A stretch of DNA of 64,000 nucleotides from Gluconacetobacter azotocaptans (GTDB lineage Bacteria; Pseudomonadota; Alphaproteobacteria; Acetobacterales; Acetobacteraceae). Numbering within the stretch: position 1 is the first letter of the stretch; every line of letters begins with the position of its first letter. Of this stretch, positions 8,053 to 16,493 are shown in pieces. The stretch covers positions 310,001 to 374,000 of the forward strand of contig NZ_JABEQF010000002.1 in assembly GCF_014174355.1 (NCBI RefSeq). The letters run 5' to 3'. The notes under the pieces are model-generated. The model had not been told where the DNA came from and did not search any database. It saw nothing but the letters and a program-made list of their open reading frames with translations. A program made the translations under genes and the position numbers.

Positions 8053-9321
8053 ATGCCACGCATCGCGAAAGAGACCGCCATCGTCAGCCTGCTGTTCGTC
8101 CTGTATACGGTCAACGGGGTCGATCGTGTCTGCCTGTCGATCGCCATGCCGCTCCTCGCCGGCCACTATCATTTTTCGCCCATGCAGGAAGGCATTCTGT
8201 TCAGCAGTTTCTTCTGGACCTATTGCCTGTTCCAGGTGCCGTCCGGGCTGCTGCTGGACAGGGTGCTGCCGTCGGTGGTGATCGTGGCGGCCGTGGCATG
8301 CTGGGGGATCGCGGCCGCGCTCTCCGGCGCCGCAGTGGGGTTCGGGACGCTGCTGGCCACGCGCCTGATGCTGGGTCTGTTCGAGGCACCGTTCATGCCC
8401 GCCGCCAATCTCATCGTCGAGAAGGCGGCAGGTGGCTCGGCCCGGCAGGGCAAGATCACGATCATCGACAGCGGTGCCGCGTTCGGTGCCGCCCTGGGCT
8501 CGTATGCGGCGTCGGCGATCGTCGCCGCTACGGGGTCCTGGCGGCTTGCCTTCCTGATCACCGGCGGTGCGGCGGTCTGTCTGGCGCCTGTGGCATGGCG
8601 GCGGCTGGTTGCGCGCGGAACGACCGGCCGGCCTCGCGCCCCCTCGTCGGATGGGTGGACCGGCCCCCCGGGGGTTCGCGGCGTGCTGACGCGGGACATC
8701 CTCTATATGTGTCTGGGCCGGATCGCCTTTGCCAATGTGTTCTTCGGCTTTGCCTCCTGGGCGCCGTCGCTGCTGATCGCGCGCCGCCATGTCAGCCTTG
8801 AGATTGCCGGGACCATCACGGCCCTGATGTTCGTCGCCGCCGGCGCCGGCGAGATCGTCGGTGGCGCCGTCTTCGGCCGCCTGCGCCGCCACGTGGGGTT
8901 CGATTCCGCGCTGCGGCTGACGATCGGCCTGTCGGGCTCGGTCGGCCTGGCGGCGCTGGTGGCCGCGAACGCCATCGGCAACCTCGCGGCCTGCGCGGCG
9001 ACGCTGGTGGTGGGTCTGTTCTTCTATATGTTCGGGGGAATCTACTGGGTCATTCCGGCCGCGATCGCGCCGGAAGGCCGTCTGGGACTGGTGGGAGGCA
9101 TCCTGAATTTTTCCGGGACGTTCGGGGGAATCGCGGTCGGCATCGTGTCCGGGTGGATTGTGAAAAACTGGGGATATGGCGCGCTGTACGGGTATTTCCT
9201 GGCCTGCATGGCGCTGTACATCCTGTTTTCGATGTGCCTTCGTCCCCATGGACGCGCGAGCGGTGTATCGGCGCGCGACGATGGCCCCGGGCTGGCGGTT
9301 GCATCGGGCGTACCTGACTGA
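8053..9321 (+). CDS. MFS transporter, anion:cation symporter-like
   Basis: This 422-residue inner-membrane protein has twelve predicted helices. The N-terminal pattern TVNGVDRVCLSIAMPLL with GILFSSFFWTYCLFQVPSGLLLDRV is typical of the ACS branch of the major facilitator superfamily (hexuronate, galactonate, tartrate and phthalate carriers). The start has a GGGAG site seven bases upstream and lies 19 bases after ridA. It probably moves the organic anion substrate of this cluster across the inner membrane, completing the route begun by the TonB receptor. The substrate cannot be deduced from the sequence. Confidence 0.9.
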   Translation: MPRIAKETAIVSLLFVLYTVNGVDRVCLSIAMPLLAGHYHFSPMQEGILFSSFFWTYCLFQVPSGLLLDRVLPSVVIVAAVACWGIAAALSGAAVGFGTLLATRLMLGLFEAPFMPAANLIVEKAAGGSARQGKITIIDSGAAFGAALGSYAASAIVAATGSWRLAFLITGGAAVCLAPVAWRRLVARGTTGRPRAPSSDGWTGPPGVRGVLTRDILYMCLGRIAFANVFFGFASWAPSLLIARRHVSLEIAGTITALMFVAAGAGEIVGGAVFGRLRRHVGFDSALRLTIGLSGSVGLAALVAANAIGNLAACAATLVVGLFFYMFGGIYWVIPAAIAPEGRLGLVGGILNFSGTFGGIAVGIVSGWIVKNWGYGALYGYFLACMALYILFSMCLRPHGRASGVSARDDGPGLAVASGVPD

Positions 9322-9382
9322 GCGGGTCAGGTTTCCTCGCGGTTGGAACTCCGCTATCGTGTTTGGTACGGTTGTCTATATT

Positions 9383-9395
9383 CTGTATGATACAG
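9383..9395. promoter_or_regulatory. CTGTATGATACAG palindrome ahead of iclR-family gene
   Basis: A 13-base near-perfect palindrome (six-base arms around a central G) lies 38 bases before the regulator ATG, in the 112-base gap after the MFS gene. Its right half GATACAG and left half CTGT match the inverted repeat at 3713-3741, with two fewer bases between the halves. It is a plausible autoregulatory operator. No binding evidence is available from sequence alone. Confidence 0.5.
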
Positions 9396-9433
9396 ATATC
9401 AACCGACCGGCAACACGGAGCGACAGGACCGTC

Positions 9434-10291
9434 ATGGCGCCACCAGGTCAGAGATCGACCAGATTTTCCGCGGAAAAGCCGCCTGTGGAGCCGCTCACCC
9501 ACAAGGGGGATGAAACGGCCGCGGGCTCGAAGTCCAAGTCGCCGGCCATCAACCGCTCCTACGACATCCTCGACCTGCTGGCCAATGCACGCGCGCCGGT
9601 GCTGTCGCGGGCAGACATCACGCAGCAGATGGGCCTGCCGCGTTCCTCGACCGCCAACCTGCTGAGCGCACTGGAAGAGTGCGGCCTGGTCGAACGGATG
9701 GGGAACGACTATTCGCTGGGCCGCAAGATCGTCACGCTGGCCAGCGCCTATCTGCGGAAATTCGATCCGGTCCAGGAATTTTACCGCTTCTGTTCCAATT
9801 CCGATATCCTGAAGGACGAAACCGTCCGGATCGCCATCCTGGACCGGAATGAAATCATCTATATCGCCCGGTACGAAGGGCATCCCGCCATTCACCTGAC
9901 GTCGAATATCGGGGACCATATGCCGGTGTCGCTTTGCGCGGTCGGCAAGGCGATCGTCTCGCGCCTCGATGACGAGGACGTGCAGAAGATGTTCGCCGGG
10001 GTCAAGATCCTTCCGGTCATGACGGAGCATTCGATCCGGACAGTCACCCAGCTTCGCAAGGAGTTGAAGGAAACGCGCCTGCGCGGCTACGCGATCGAGG
10101 ACGAGGAAGCCACGCCCGGCGTCATGTGCCTTGGGATCGCGGTGCCCACGCGCGGCGTCAACGGTCCCAAGATGGGTGTGTCCGTCAGCTCGGTGAAGGT
10201 CACGTTCGACCAGCAGCGTCATGCCCGCCTGCTCGAGGGCCTGCAGAGCCTGGTGCGGGCGATTGGCAGTCCGTTGGACGGGGTGGGCTAG
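9434..10291 (+). CDS. IclR-family transcriptional regulator
   Basis: This 285-residue regulator has an N-terminal winged helix-turn-helix (SRADITQQMGLPRSSTANLLSALEECGLVER, residues ~57-87) and a C-terminal IclR effector-binding domain (MPVSLCAVGKAIVSRL near residue 158; GYAIEDEEATPGVMCLGIAVP near residue 217). An unusual ~40-residue polar tail precedes the helix-turn-helix. The ATG at 9434 follows GACAGGACCGTC, a weak ribosome site. IclR proteins typically control an adjacent catabolic operon in response to a small organic acid. This position, at the end of the TonB-MOSC-reductase-RidA-MFS cluster, fits that role. Confidence 0.92.
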   Translation: MAPPGQRSTRFSAEKPPVEPLTHKGDETAAGSKSKSPAINRSYDILDLLANARAPVLSRADITQQMGLPRSSTANLLSALEECGLVERMGNDYSLGRKIVTLASAYLRKFDPVQEFYRFCSNSDILKDETVRIAILDRNEIIYIARYEGHPAIHLTSNIGDHMPVSLCAVGKAIVSRLDDEDVQKMFAGVKILPVMTEHSIRTVTQLRKELKETRLRGYAIEDEEATPGVMCLGIAVPTRGVNGPKMGVSVSSVKVTFDQQRHARLLEGLQSLVRAIGSPLDGVG

Positions 10292-10525
10292 GATCCTGCG
10301 GTTGGCCGCCGCTCGGCGGCCCCGCCCGAGCCATGCGAAGGTGCGCTTGACGCTCTCGACTGTCCGGCACTCCAGGTCGCTCGGGGCCTGTGGCAACCTG
10401 GGGCGCGCATAGCCGCCGTCGCCGAGCATATGGCCGCGCGCTCCGGTCTTTTGGAGACTGGTAAAAATCTGCCCCGTCGGCGATCCGGCGCGCGTTTTCC
10501 GTGCTTCGCCGCTCGCGGCCGTCAA
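10292..10525 (-). pseudogene. IS5/IS1031-type transposase remnant
   Basis: Read on the minus strand, this stretch encodes the C-terminal end of a DDE transposase: LGDGGYARPRL (second catalytic Asp region) followed by TVESVKRTFAWLGRGRR, the Glu-containing signature of the IS5/IS1031 group. It has no start, no N-terminal catalytic domain and no recognisable terminal repeats. The remnant abuts the stop codon of the iclR-family gene. Surrounding bases up to about 10560 hold no other gene and may be further IS debris. It marks an old insertion at the edge of the catabolic island. Confidence 0.65.
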
Positions 10526-10595
10526 GGCCGTTCCGCTGCGATGGCCGAAACATCACGCCGGGCGTGCCGTGTGCCCCGTGCACGAGGAGCCAACG

Positions 10596-11306
10596 TTGCG
10601 TAATCTCGACTTCAGTTCATGGCACAGTTTCCTGATCACCATGATCGGGCTGTCGCTGATTACGCTGCTCGGCGTTGGCATCAGGCTATTGATGATGGTT
10701 CTCATCCAGCAGCGTCGCGAGCGCATGAACCGCCAGATCAACGAGCGCCTGCGCACCCTGATTGCAGCCTATCGGACGTTGGGGGGATCCTTCACCGGCG
10801 ATCTGACCGTCGATCCGCGACATCGCAGGGAACTCCCGGCTATGACGGATGCAGGGACAATATCCCCCGAGGACACATCCGCCACGACCGATGCAGGCGT
10901 CGCGGCGGGGTCCGATCGCGCGCGCCGTATCCGCGATGCCGTCGAGGCCGCTTTGTCGGACATCATTCTTCTGGGCACCGAGGAGCATGTCCGCCTGGCC
11001 GAACAGGCAGCACGGGAACTTGTCGCAGGACAACGCGTGCATACCCATGATCTGGTCGTCTCGCTGCGCAATTTCATACGGAAGGCTCTCGATCTCGATC
11101 CTATTCCCTCCGACCTTGCCCTTCCGATGCAGGGGCCCGTCCGTATGCAGGCGTCGGGTGGTCGGGGAAAGGAGGATGGAAAAAAAGAAGGATCGGAAAA
11201 AGCCGGCGGTGGCGGTGGCGGAGCGATGAATGCAGGTGGCGATATGGCCGCTATGGGTGGAACCGGCATGGACAGTCACGAAACGACGTCGCCCCCCGGA
11301 CATTGA
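10596..11306 (+). CDS. Conserved membrane-anchored protein of unknown function
   Basis: This is a 236-residue protein from a TTG start. GAGGAG lies six bases before that TTG, whereas the upstream in-frame GTG at 10569 has no such site. One transmembrane helix (FLITMIGLSLITLLGVGIRLLMM) near residues 10-35 is followed by a basic, probably helical cytoplasmic region (QQRRERMNRQINERLRTLIAAYRTLGGSFTG). A second conserved block follows (RIRDAVEAALSDIILLGTEEHVRLAEQAARELVAG and LVVSLRDFIRK-like). The last ~50 residues are low-complexity Gly/Lys/Met. I recall similar unnamed proteins in other proteobacteria but know no function for them. There is no obvious operon partner. Confidence 0.75.
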   Translation: MRNLDFSSWHSFLITMIGLSLITLLGVGIRLLMMVLIQQRRERMNRQINERLRTLIAAYRTLGGSFTGDLTVDPRHRRELPAMTDAGTISPEDTSATTDAGVAAGSDRARRIRDAVEAALSDIILLGTEEHVRLAEQAARELVAGQRVHTHDLVVSLRNFIRKALDLDPIPSDLALPMQGPVRMQASGGRGKEDGKKEGSEKAGGGGGGAMNAGGDMAAMGGTGMDSHETTSPPGH

Positions 11307-11372
11307 TCGTGGAAAGCGTCGCTCCAGGCATGAATTGCTTGCGACCGCTTCATGGGCGACACGGGGTCAATG

Positions 11373-12326
11373 CTATTTTTGCGCACCCGGGGCGAAGCCC
11401 TTGTCTCCGCCCCGCTCCCTGACCAGAGCGCGCTGGCTGGCGCAGTGATCGGCCAGGAAATCGACCAGCGCACGCACCGAGGGCAGCAGACCGCGGCGGG
11501 TCGGGAAGACGGCGTGCACGATGCCGCTGCGCGGCGCCCAGTCGGGCAGCAGCGGGACCAGCCGTCCGTCGCGGATATCCCCCCATGCCATCAGGCTGGG
11601 CAACTGGACAATGCCGATGCCGGCCAGGGCGGCCTCGCGCAGGGCGCTCATGTCGTCGGTGATCAGGCGGGGCGTATGCGGCACCCGCGCGGTCTGGCCG
11701 TCGCGATGCTCCAGGCACCAGGCATGGTCGCGGTGCGGCGGCCCCATGTCCAGGCTGGGCCATGCCGTCAGGTCGGCGGGCACCATGGGCGCCGCGCGGC
11801 CGGCCAGCAGGGTGGGGCAGGCGACCAGGCTTTGCGTGCTGTCGTCCAGCTTCTTCATGACCAGGTCGGTGGGTTCGATGGGCGGAAAGCGGACGCGGAT
11901 CGCCAGGTCGAACCCTTCGCCGATGACGTCGACGCGGCGGTTGGTGCTGTCCAGATGGATATCGACGCGCGGGTTTTCGGCCATGAAGCGGGCGATCAGC
12001 GCGCCGAACTGGAAATTCAGCAGGGTCGTCGGGCAGGCCATGCGGATCACGCCCTGCGGTCCGGCGCGGATCTGCTCGATCACCTGCTGCGCCGCATCGG
12101 CCTCGACCAGCATCGCGACGCAGCGGCGATAATAATCCTGGCCGATCTCGGTGACCGAAAAGCGCCGCGTGGACCGATGGATCAGCCGTACGCCCAGCCG
12201 GTCTTCCAGCAGGGCGATGCGACGGCTCAGTTTCGATTTCTGCACGCCCAACGCCCGCGCCGCCGGCGCGAAGCCGGCATGGTCGACGACCTGCACGAAA
12301 TAATAAAGGTCGTTGAGGTCCTGCAT
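11373..12326 (-). CDS. LysR-family transcriptional regulator
   Basis: This 317-residue regulator has a typical N-terminal helix-turn-helix (LNDLYYFVQVVDHAGFAPAARALGVQKSKLSRRIALLEDRLG, residues 3-45) and a periplasmic-binding-like effector domain beginning near residue 90. Residue pattern and length match the DsdC/AaeR-like group that controls neighbouring quinone-reductase or pirin genes. It is divergent from the pirin gene at 12448. The ~120-base gap between them would hold the shared regulatory sites; no T-N11-A motif stood out clearly. It ends convergent with the 10596 gene. Confidence 0.93.
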   Translation of the reverse strand: MQDLNDLYYFVQVVDHAGFAPAARALGVQKSKLSRRIALLEDRLGVRLIHRSTRRFSVTEIGQDYYRRCVAMLVEADAAQQVIEQIRAGPQGVIRMACPTTLLNFQFGALIARFMAENPRVDIHLDSTNRRVDVIGEGFDLAIRVRFPPIEPTDLVMKKLDDSTQSLVACPTLLAGRAAPMVPADLTAWPSLDMGPPHRDHAWCLEHRDGQTARVPHTPRLITDDMSALREAALAGIGIVQLPSLMAWGDIRDGRLVPLLPDWAPRSGIVHAVFPTRRGLLPSVRALVDFLADHCASQRALVRERGGDKGFAPGAQK

Positions 12327-12447
12327 CGTCCTGTCAATAGGACGCTCCGTGCCATTTTACAATCTGCTGGATCTATCGTTGCCCGATTACGTTCTGGCCT
12401 GACGGCGCATGGCGTCCGTCCGAACCGGCACCCGTGGAGGCGGCATC

Positions 12448-13317
12448 ATGAAGAAGATCCTTGGCGTTTACGGCAATAACGACGGCCACTGGGTGGGCGA
12501 CGGGTTCCCGGTTCGCTCGCTGTTTTCCTATGACACGCTGGGGCGGCATGCCAGCCCGTTCCTGCTGCTGGATTATGCCGGCCCCTACCGGTTCGACCCG
12601 GCCGACCGGCCGCGCGGCGTGGGCACCCATCCGCATCGCGGGTTCGAGACGGTGACGATCGTCTATGACGGCGAGGTCGAACATCGCGATTCGACCGGCC
12701 AGGGCGGCGTGATCGGGCCGGGCGACGTGCAGTGGATGACGGCCGGCGGTGGCATCCTGCACCAGGAATATCATTCGCAGGGCTTCACCCGCACCGGCGG
12801 GCCGTTCCGGATGGTGCAACTATGGGTCAACCTGCCGGCCCGGGACAAGATGACGACGGCCGGATACCAGTCGATCCGGGATGCCGATATCCCGGTGGTC
12901 GCGCTGCCCGACGGCGCCGGCCAGGTTCGCGTCATCGCGGGCGCGTTCGGCGGCAGCAAAGGGCCGGCGCACACCTTCACGCCGGTCAATGTCTGGGACA
13001 TGCGCCTGACCCGCGACGCGGATGTGACGCTGGACCTGCCGGCGGGGCACACCAGCATGCTGGTGGTCCTGGGCGGCCATGTCACGGTCAACGGCACGCA
13101 GGCGGCGGGCGAGGCCGAGATGGTGCTGCTGGACCGCGAGGGCGCCGGCGTGGCGGTCCATGCCGATGGCGACGCGACGATGCTGGTGCTGACGGGCGAG
13201 CCGATCGACGAGCCGATCGTCGGGCGCGGCCCGTTCGTGATGAACAGCGAGGCCGAAATCCGCCAGGCCATCGCCGATTTCCAGGGCGGCCGTTTCGGCC
13301 GGATGGTCCCGGCCTGA
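12448..13317 (+). CDS. Pirin family protein (first of two)
   Basis: This 289-residue bicupin has the pirin N-terminal domain with all four metal ligands visible: THPHRGFET (two His) near residue 68, and HQEY (His and Glu) near residue 108. Pirins bind Fe and some act as quercetin 2,3-dioxygenases or redox-sensing cofactors. The Met at 12448 follows GTGGAGG, so it is preferred over the in-frame ATG at 12409. It is divergent from a LysR gene and is followed after 34 bases by an FMN reductase. This suggests a LysR-controlled response to quinones or other electrophiles, which is an inference. Confidence 0.9.
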   Translation: MKKILGVYGNNDGHWVGDGFPVRSLFSYDTLGRHASPFLLLDYAGPYRFDPADRPRGVGTHPHRGFETVTIVYDGEVEHRDSTGQGGVIGPGDVQWMTAGGGILHQEYHSQGFTRTGGPFRMVQLWVNLPARDKMTTAGYQSIRDADIPVVALPDGAGQVRVIAGAFGGSKGPAHTFTPVNVWDMRLTRDADVTLDLPAGHTSMLVVLGGHVTVNGTQAAGEAEMVLLDREGAGVAVHADGDATMLVLTGEPIDEPIVGRGPFVMNSEAEIRQAIADFQGGRFGRMVPA

Positions 13318-13351
13318 TCGGCGGCGGCCAGACATTCAGGGGAGAAACACC

Positions 13352-13909
13352 ATGACCAGGATTCTCGGCCTTTCCGGCAGCCTGCGACGGGGCTCGTTCA
13401 ATACCGGCCTGCTGCTGGCGGCCCGCGACCTGGCGCCGGAGGGCGTGCAGGTGGAATTGTATGAGGGGCTGCGCGATATCCCGCCCTATGACGAGGACGT
13501 GCGTACGGCGGGCTTTCCGCCCGTGGTGGAGGACCTGCGCCGGCGCATTCTCGAGGCCGACGCGCTGCTGTTCGCGACGCCCGAATATAACCGCTCGGTC
13601 CCCGGGGTGCTGAAAAACGCGATCGACTGGGTCTCGCGCCCGCCGCACCAGCCCTTCGACGGCAAGGTGGCGGCGATCGTGGGCGCCAGTCCGGGCGCGC
13701 TGGGCACCGCCCTGGCGCATTATCATCTGCGGCAGGTGCTTTCGGTGGTAGGCGTGTATGTCCTGCCGGCGGCGGAAACGCTGGTCGGCGGGGCCGGCGC
13801 CAAGTTCGACGCCGGCGGGCTGCTGATCGACGAGGCGACGCGGAACGTGCTGCGCGACCGGATGACCAAGCTGGTCGATCTCGCCACCCGTCTGGCGCCG
13901 CGGGTATAA
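13352..13909 (+). CDS. NADPH-dependent FMN reductase (quinone/chromate reductase family)
   Basis: This is a 185-residue flavodoxin-like enzyme. The FMN phosphate-binding GSLRRGSFN motif lies at residues 8-16, and the family signature PEYNRSVPGVLKNAIDW near residue 76. These are the hallmarks of the ChrR/YieF/ArsH-like group, soluble NAD(P)H-dependent reductases of quinones, chromate or azo compounds. The start has an AGGGGAG ribosome site. It lies between a pirin and an Na+/H+ antiporter gene on the same strand, probably in one LysR-controlled operon devoted to redox or electrophile stress. Confidence 0.92.
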   Translation: MTRILGLSGSLRRGSFNTGLLLAARDLAPEGVQVELYEGLRDIPPYDEDVRTAGFPPVVEDLRRRILEADALLFATPEYNRSVPGVLKNAIDWVSRPPHQPFDGKVAAIVGASPGALGTALAHYHLRQVLSVVGVYVLPAAETLVGGAGAKFDAGGLLIDEATRNVLRDRMTKLVDLATRLAPRV

Positions 13910-13942
13910 GGGGCCGCGTGGCCGGTGCGGCAGGGGGATCAG

Positions 13943-15535
13943 GTGTCGGACGTCGGTCGTTTTGAATTTATCCTGGTGCTGGTCGTGGCCATCGTCGTCC
14001 TGGCGCTGGTGGCCCGGCTGCTGCGACTGCCGACCTCGGCGGCGCTGATCGTCGGCGGCATCGCGCTGGCCCTGATCCCGGGCATGCCGGATGTCGATCT
14101 CGACCCCGAACTGGTGCTGGTCGCGTTCCTGCCGCCGCTGCTGCTGTCGGGGGCGTATTTCACGGTGTGGCCGGCCTTTCGGGTCAATATCGGCCCCATC
14201 CTGCAACTTGCGGTCGGGACGGTGCTGTTCACCACCCTGATTGTGGGGGTGGCGGCGCACTGGCTGATGCCCTCGATGCCCTGGGCGGCCTGCTTCGCGC
14301 TGGGGGCCATCGTGGCGCCACCCGACGCGGTGGCGGCCAAGAGCGTGCTGGAACGGGTGCACCTGCCCGAAAAACTGTCCGTCATGCTGGAAGGCGAAAG
14401 CCTGCTGAACGACGCGACCAGCCTGGTGCTGTACCGCTTCGCCGTGGCGGCGGTGCTGACCGGCAGCTTCAGCCTGCTGCACGCGACCCTCGCCTTCGGG
14501 GTGCTGGCGGTGGGCGGCGTGGTGTTGGGCGCGGCGTGCGGCTGGATCGTCCTGCACATCCTGCGCCGGATCCGCGACCCCATGCTGGTCATCAGCCTGA
14601 CGCTGCTGACGCCGTGGATCGTCTATATCACGGGCGAGCGGGCCGGCGTGTCCGGCGTCATGGCCACCGTCACGGCCGGGCTGATGATCGGCTGGCACCA
14701 GCACGAGATCTTCGGCGCCGATGTCAGGCTGCGCGCCACCGCCGTGTGGTCCGTGCTGACCTTCATGCTGGAATCGCTGATCTTCATCCTGATCGGCCTG
14801 TCGCTGCGCGGCGTGCTGCATCCCCGGCACGGCGCCGCCGGGTCGCTGCCGCACCTGGCCTGGCCGGTGGCCGGGGTGGTGCTGGCGACGATCGTGGCCC
14901 GGTTCGTCTGGATGTACGGGGCCACCCTGCTGGAATGGCTGCTGGCCCCCGACACGGCCCGTCCGGCATCGGCCGAGGCGATGGGCCGTGCGACCGTCCT
15001 GGGATGGGCCGGGATGCGCGGCGTGGTCAGCCTGGCGGTGGCGCTGTCGGTGCCCGCGACCGTCCCCGGCCGCGATTTCATCCTGCTGGCGACATTCGCG
15101 GTCATCCTGGTGACGGTGCTGGGGCAGGGGGCCACCATCGGCCTGGTCATCCGCTGGACCGGCGTCGCCCGGCAGGCGGGGCCGCACGCCGCCCATCTGA
15201 CGGAACCGCAGGCGCGGGCGCACCTGGCGGACGCGCAGCGGCAGACGGTGGAGAGGCTGGCGCACGCGCCGGACGGCACGGTCCTGCATCCCCGCCTGCT
15301 GGAGCAATATCGCTATCGCGCCCGGGTGGCGGCGCGCTTCAGCAACGAGGTGGACACGCTGCGCCAGGATCGCGACGCGCATTACGCCGTGCTGCTGGCG
15401 ACGATCGAGGCCGGGCGCGCGGAACTGCTGCGCTTGCATCGGGGCGGCATGATCCACGACCATGTCCTGCGCCGGCTGGAGAACGAACTCGACCTTCAGC
15501 AACTGGCGGCCGAGGGGGCGCGGGGGAACGATTGA
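13943..15535 (+). CDS. Na+/H+ antiporter, CPA1 family
   Basis: This membrane protein of ~530 residues has about twelve helices and a cytoplasmic tail of ~120 residues. The CPA1 ion-binding signature is clear: APPDAVAA followed by EGESLLNDATSLVLYR near residues 125-160. A second conserved segment, GWAGMRGVVSLAVAL, lies near residue 355. The GTG at 13943 is chosen because CAGGGGG lies five bases upstream. Another in-frame GTG is at 13925. It exchanges Na+ or K+ for protons across the inner membrane. It follows the FMN reductase by 33 bases, a layout suggesting co-transcription. Confidence 0.9.
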   Translation: MSDVGRFEFILVLVVAIVVLALVARLLRLPTSAALIVGGIALALIPGMPDVDLDPELVLVAFLPPLLLSGAYFTVWPAFRVNIGPILQLAVGTVLFTTLIVGVAAHWLMPSMPWAACFALGAIVAPPDAVAAKSVLERVHLPEKLSVMLEGESLLNDATSLVLYRFAVAAVLTGSFSLLHATLAFGVLAVGGVVLGAACGWIVLHILRRIRDPMLVISLTLLTPWIVYITGERAGVSGVMATVTAGLMIGWHQHEIFGADVRLRATAVWSVLTFMLESLIFILIGLSLRGVLHPRHGAAGSLPHLAWPVAGVVLATIVARFVWMYGATLLEWLLAPDTARPASAEAMGRATVLGWAGMRGVVSLAVALSVPATVPGRDFILLATFAVILVTVLGQGATIGLVIRWTGVARQAGPHAAHLTEPQARAHLADAQRQTVERLAHAPDGTVLHPRLLEQYRYRARVAARFSNEVDTLRQDRDAHYAVLLATIEAGRAELLRLHRGGMIHDHVLRRLENELDLQQLAAEGARGND

Positions 15536-15589
15536 CGCCGTGGGGCGTGGGGCCTGTTGCCCTGCCCTGAATCGAAGGAGGTCGATCCG

Positions 15590-16486
15590 ATGATCGAGAT
15601 GGTTATTCCCCAGCGCCGCCGCAGCCTGGGCGGGTTCGAGGTCGGGCGCGTGCTGCCCTTCGCCCGGCGCCGGATGGTGGGGCCGTTCGTGTTCTTCGAC
15701 CACATGGGGCCGCTGGACCTGGCGGCGGCCGACGCCCGCCGGGCCGACGTGCGGCCGCACCCGCATATCGGGCTGTCCACCGTGACCTACCTGTTCGCGG
15801 GCGAGATCATGCATCGCGACAGCGTGGGCTCGGAACAGCCGATCCGCCCGGCGGAGATCAATTGGATGACCGCGGGGCGCGGCATCACCCACAGCGAACG
15901 GTTCGAACACGCGCGGATCGCCGGCGATCATCTGCACGGCATCCAGGCCTGGGTCGCCCTGCCCGACGGGCAGGAGGAGGTCGCGCCGTCGTTCCATCAC
16001 CACCAGGGGCTGGACGACCTGCCGGCCTGGCGCGAGGGCAAGGCCACCACCCGCCTGCTGGCCGGCACGGCGTTCGGCCTGCGCGCCGCCGTGCCGATCC
16101 TGTCGCCGCTGTTCTACCTGCACTGGCAACTGGACGCCGGCGCCACCGTGGCGCTGCCCGACGGCCATACCGACCGCGCGGTGCATGTCGCCCAGGGTCA
16201 GGTCGAAATCGAGGGGCAGCGCTTCGGCGCGGGAGAGATGATCCTGTTTTCCCCCGGCGCCCCGGCGGAACTGACGGCGCTGGAGCCCGCGACGGTGATG
16301 GCGCTGGGCGGCGAACCGCTGGGCGAGCGCTTCCTGTTCTGGAATTTCGTCTCGTCATCCCCCGACCGGCTGGAGCAGGCGAAGGCCGACTGGCAGGCGG
16401 GGCGCATGACCCTGCCGGTCCATGACCAGGACGAATTCATCCCCCTGCCCGAAGCGCCCCGCCCCACGCCCGAACCGATGTCATAA
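15590..16486 (+). CDS. Pirin family protein (second of two)
   Basis: This 298-residue bicupin is distinct from the pirin at 12448. The metal-binding residues appear as RPHPHIGLST near residue 58 and THSERFEH near residue 101, so the His/His/His/Glu set is intact. The Met at 15590 has a strong AAGGAGG site. It lies 54 bases after the antiporter gene on the same strand. Two pirins from different branches in one short cluster suggest non-redundant roles. The specific activity is not known, although some members oxidise quercetin. Confidence 0.9.
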   Translation: MIEMVIPQRRRSLGGFEVGRVLPFARRRMVGPFVFFDHMGPLDLAAADARRADVRPHPHIGLSTVTYLFAGEIMHRDSVGSEQPIRPAEINWMTAGRGITHSERFEHARIAGDHLHGIQAWVALPDGQEEVAPSFHHHQGLDDLPAWREGKATTRLLAGTAFGLRAAVPILSPLFYLHWQLDAGATVALPDGHTDRAVHVAQGQVEIEGQRFGAGEMILFSPGAPAELTALEPATVMALGGEPLGERFLFWNFVSSSPDRLEQAKADWQAGRMTLPVHDQDEFIPLPEAPRPTPEPMS

Positions 16487-16493
16487 GAGTCCG

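Noticed and set aside
13088-16186. A 1032-codon open frame on the minus strand opposite the pirin, FMN reductase and antiporter genes
   Set aside because: Its translation is low-complexity (His, Gln, Arg, Asp-rich) with no domain, and it lies wholly opposite genes with clear families. Long antisense frames are expected at this GC content.
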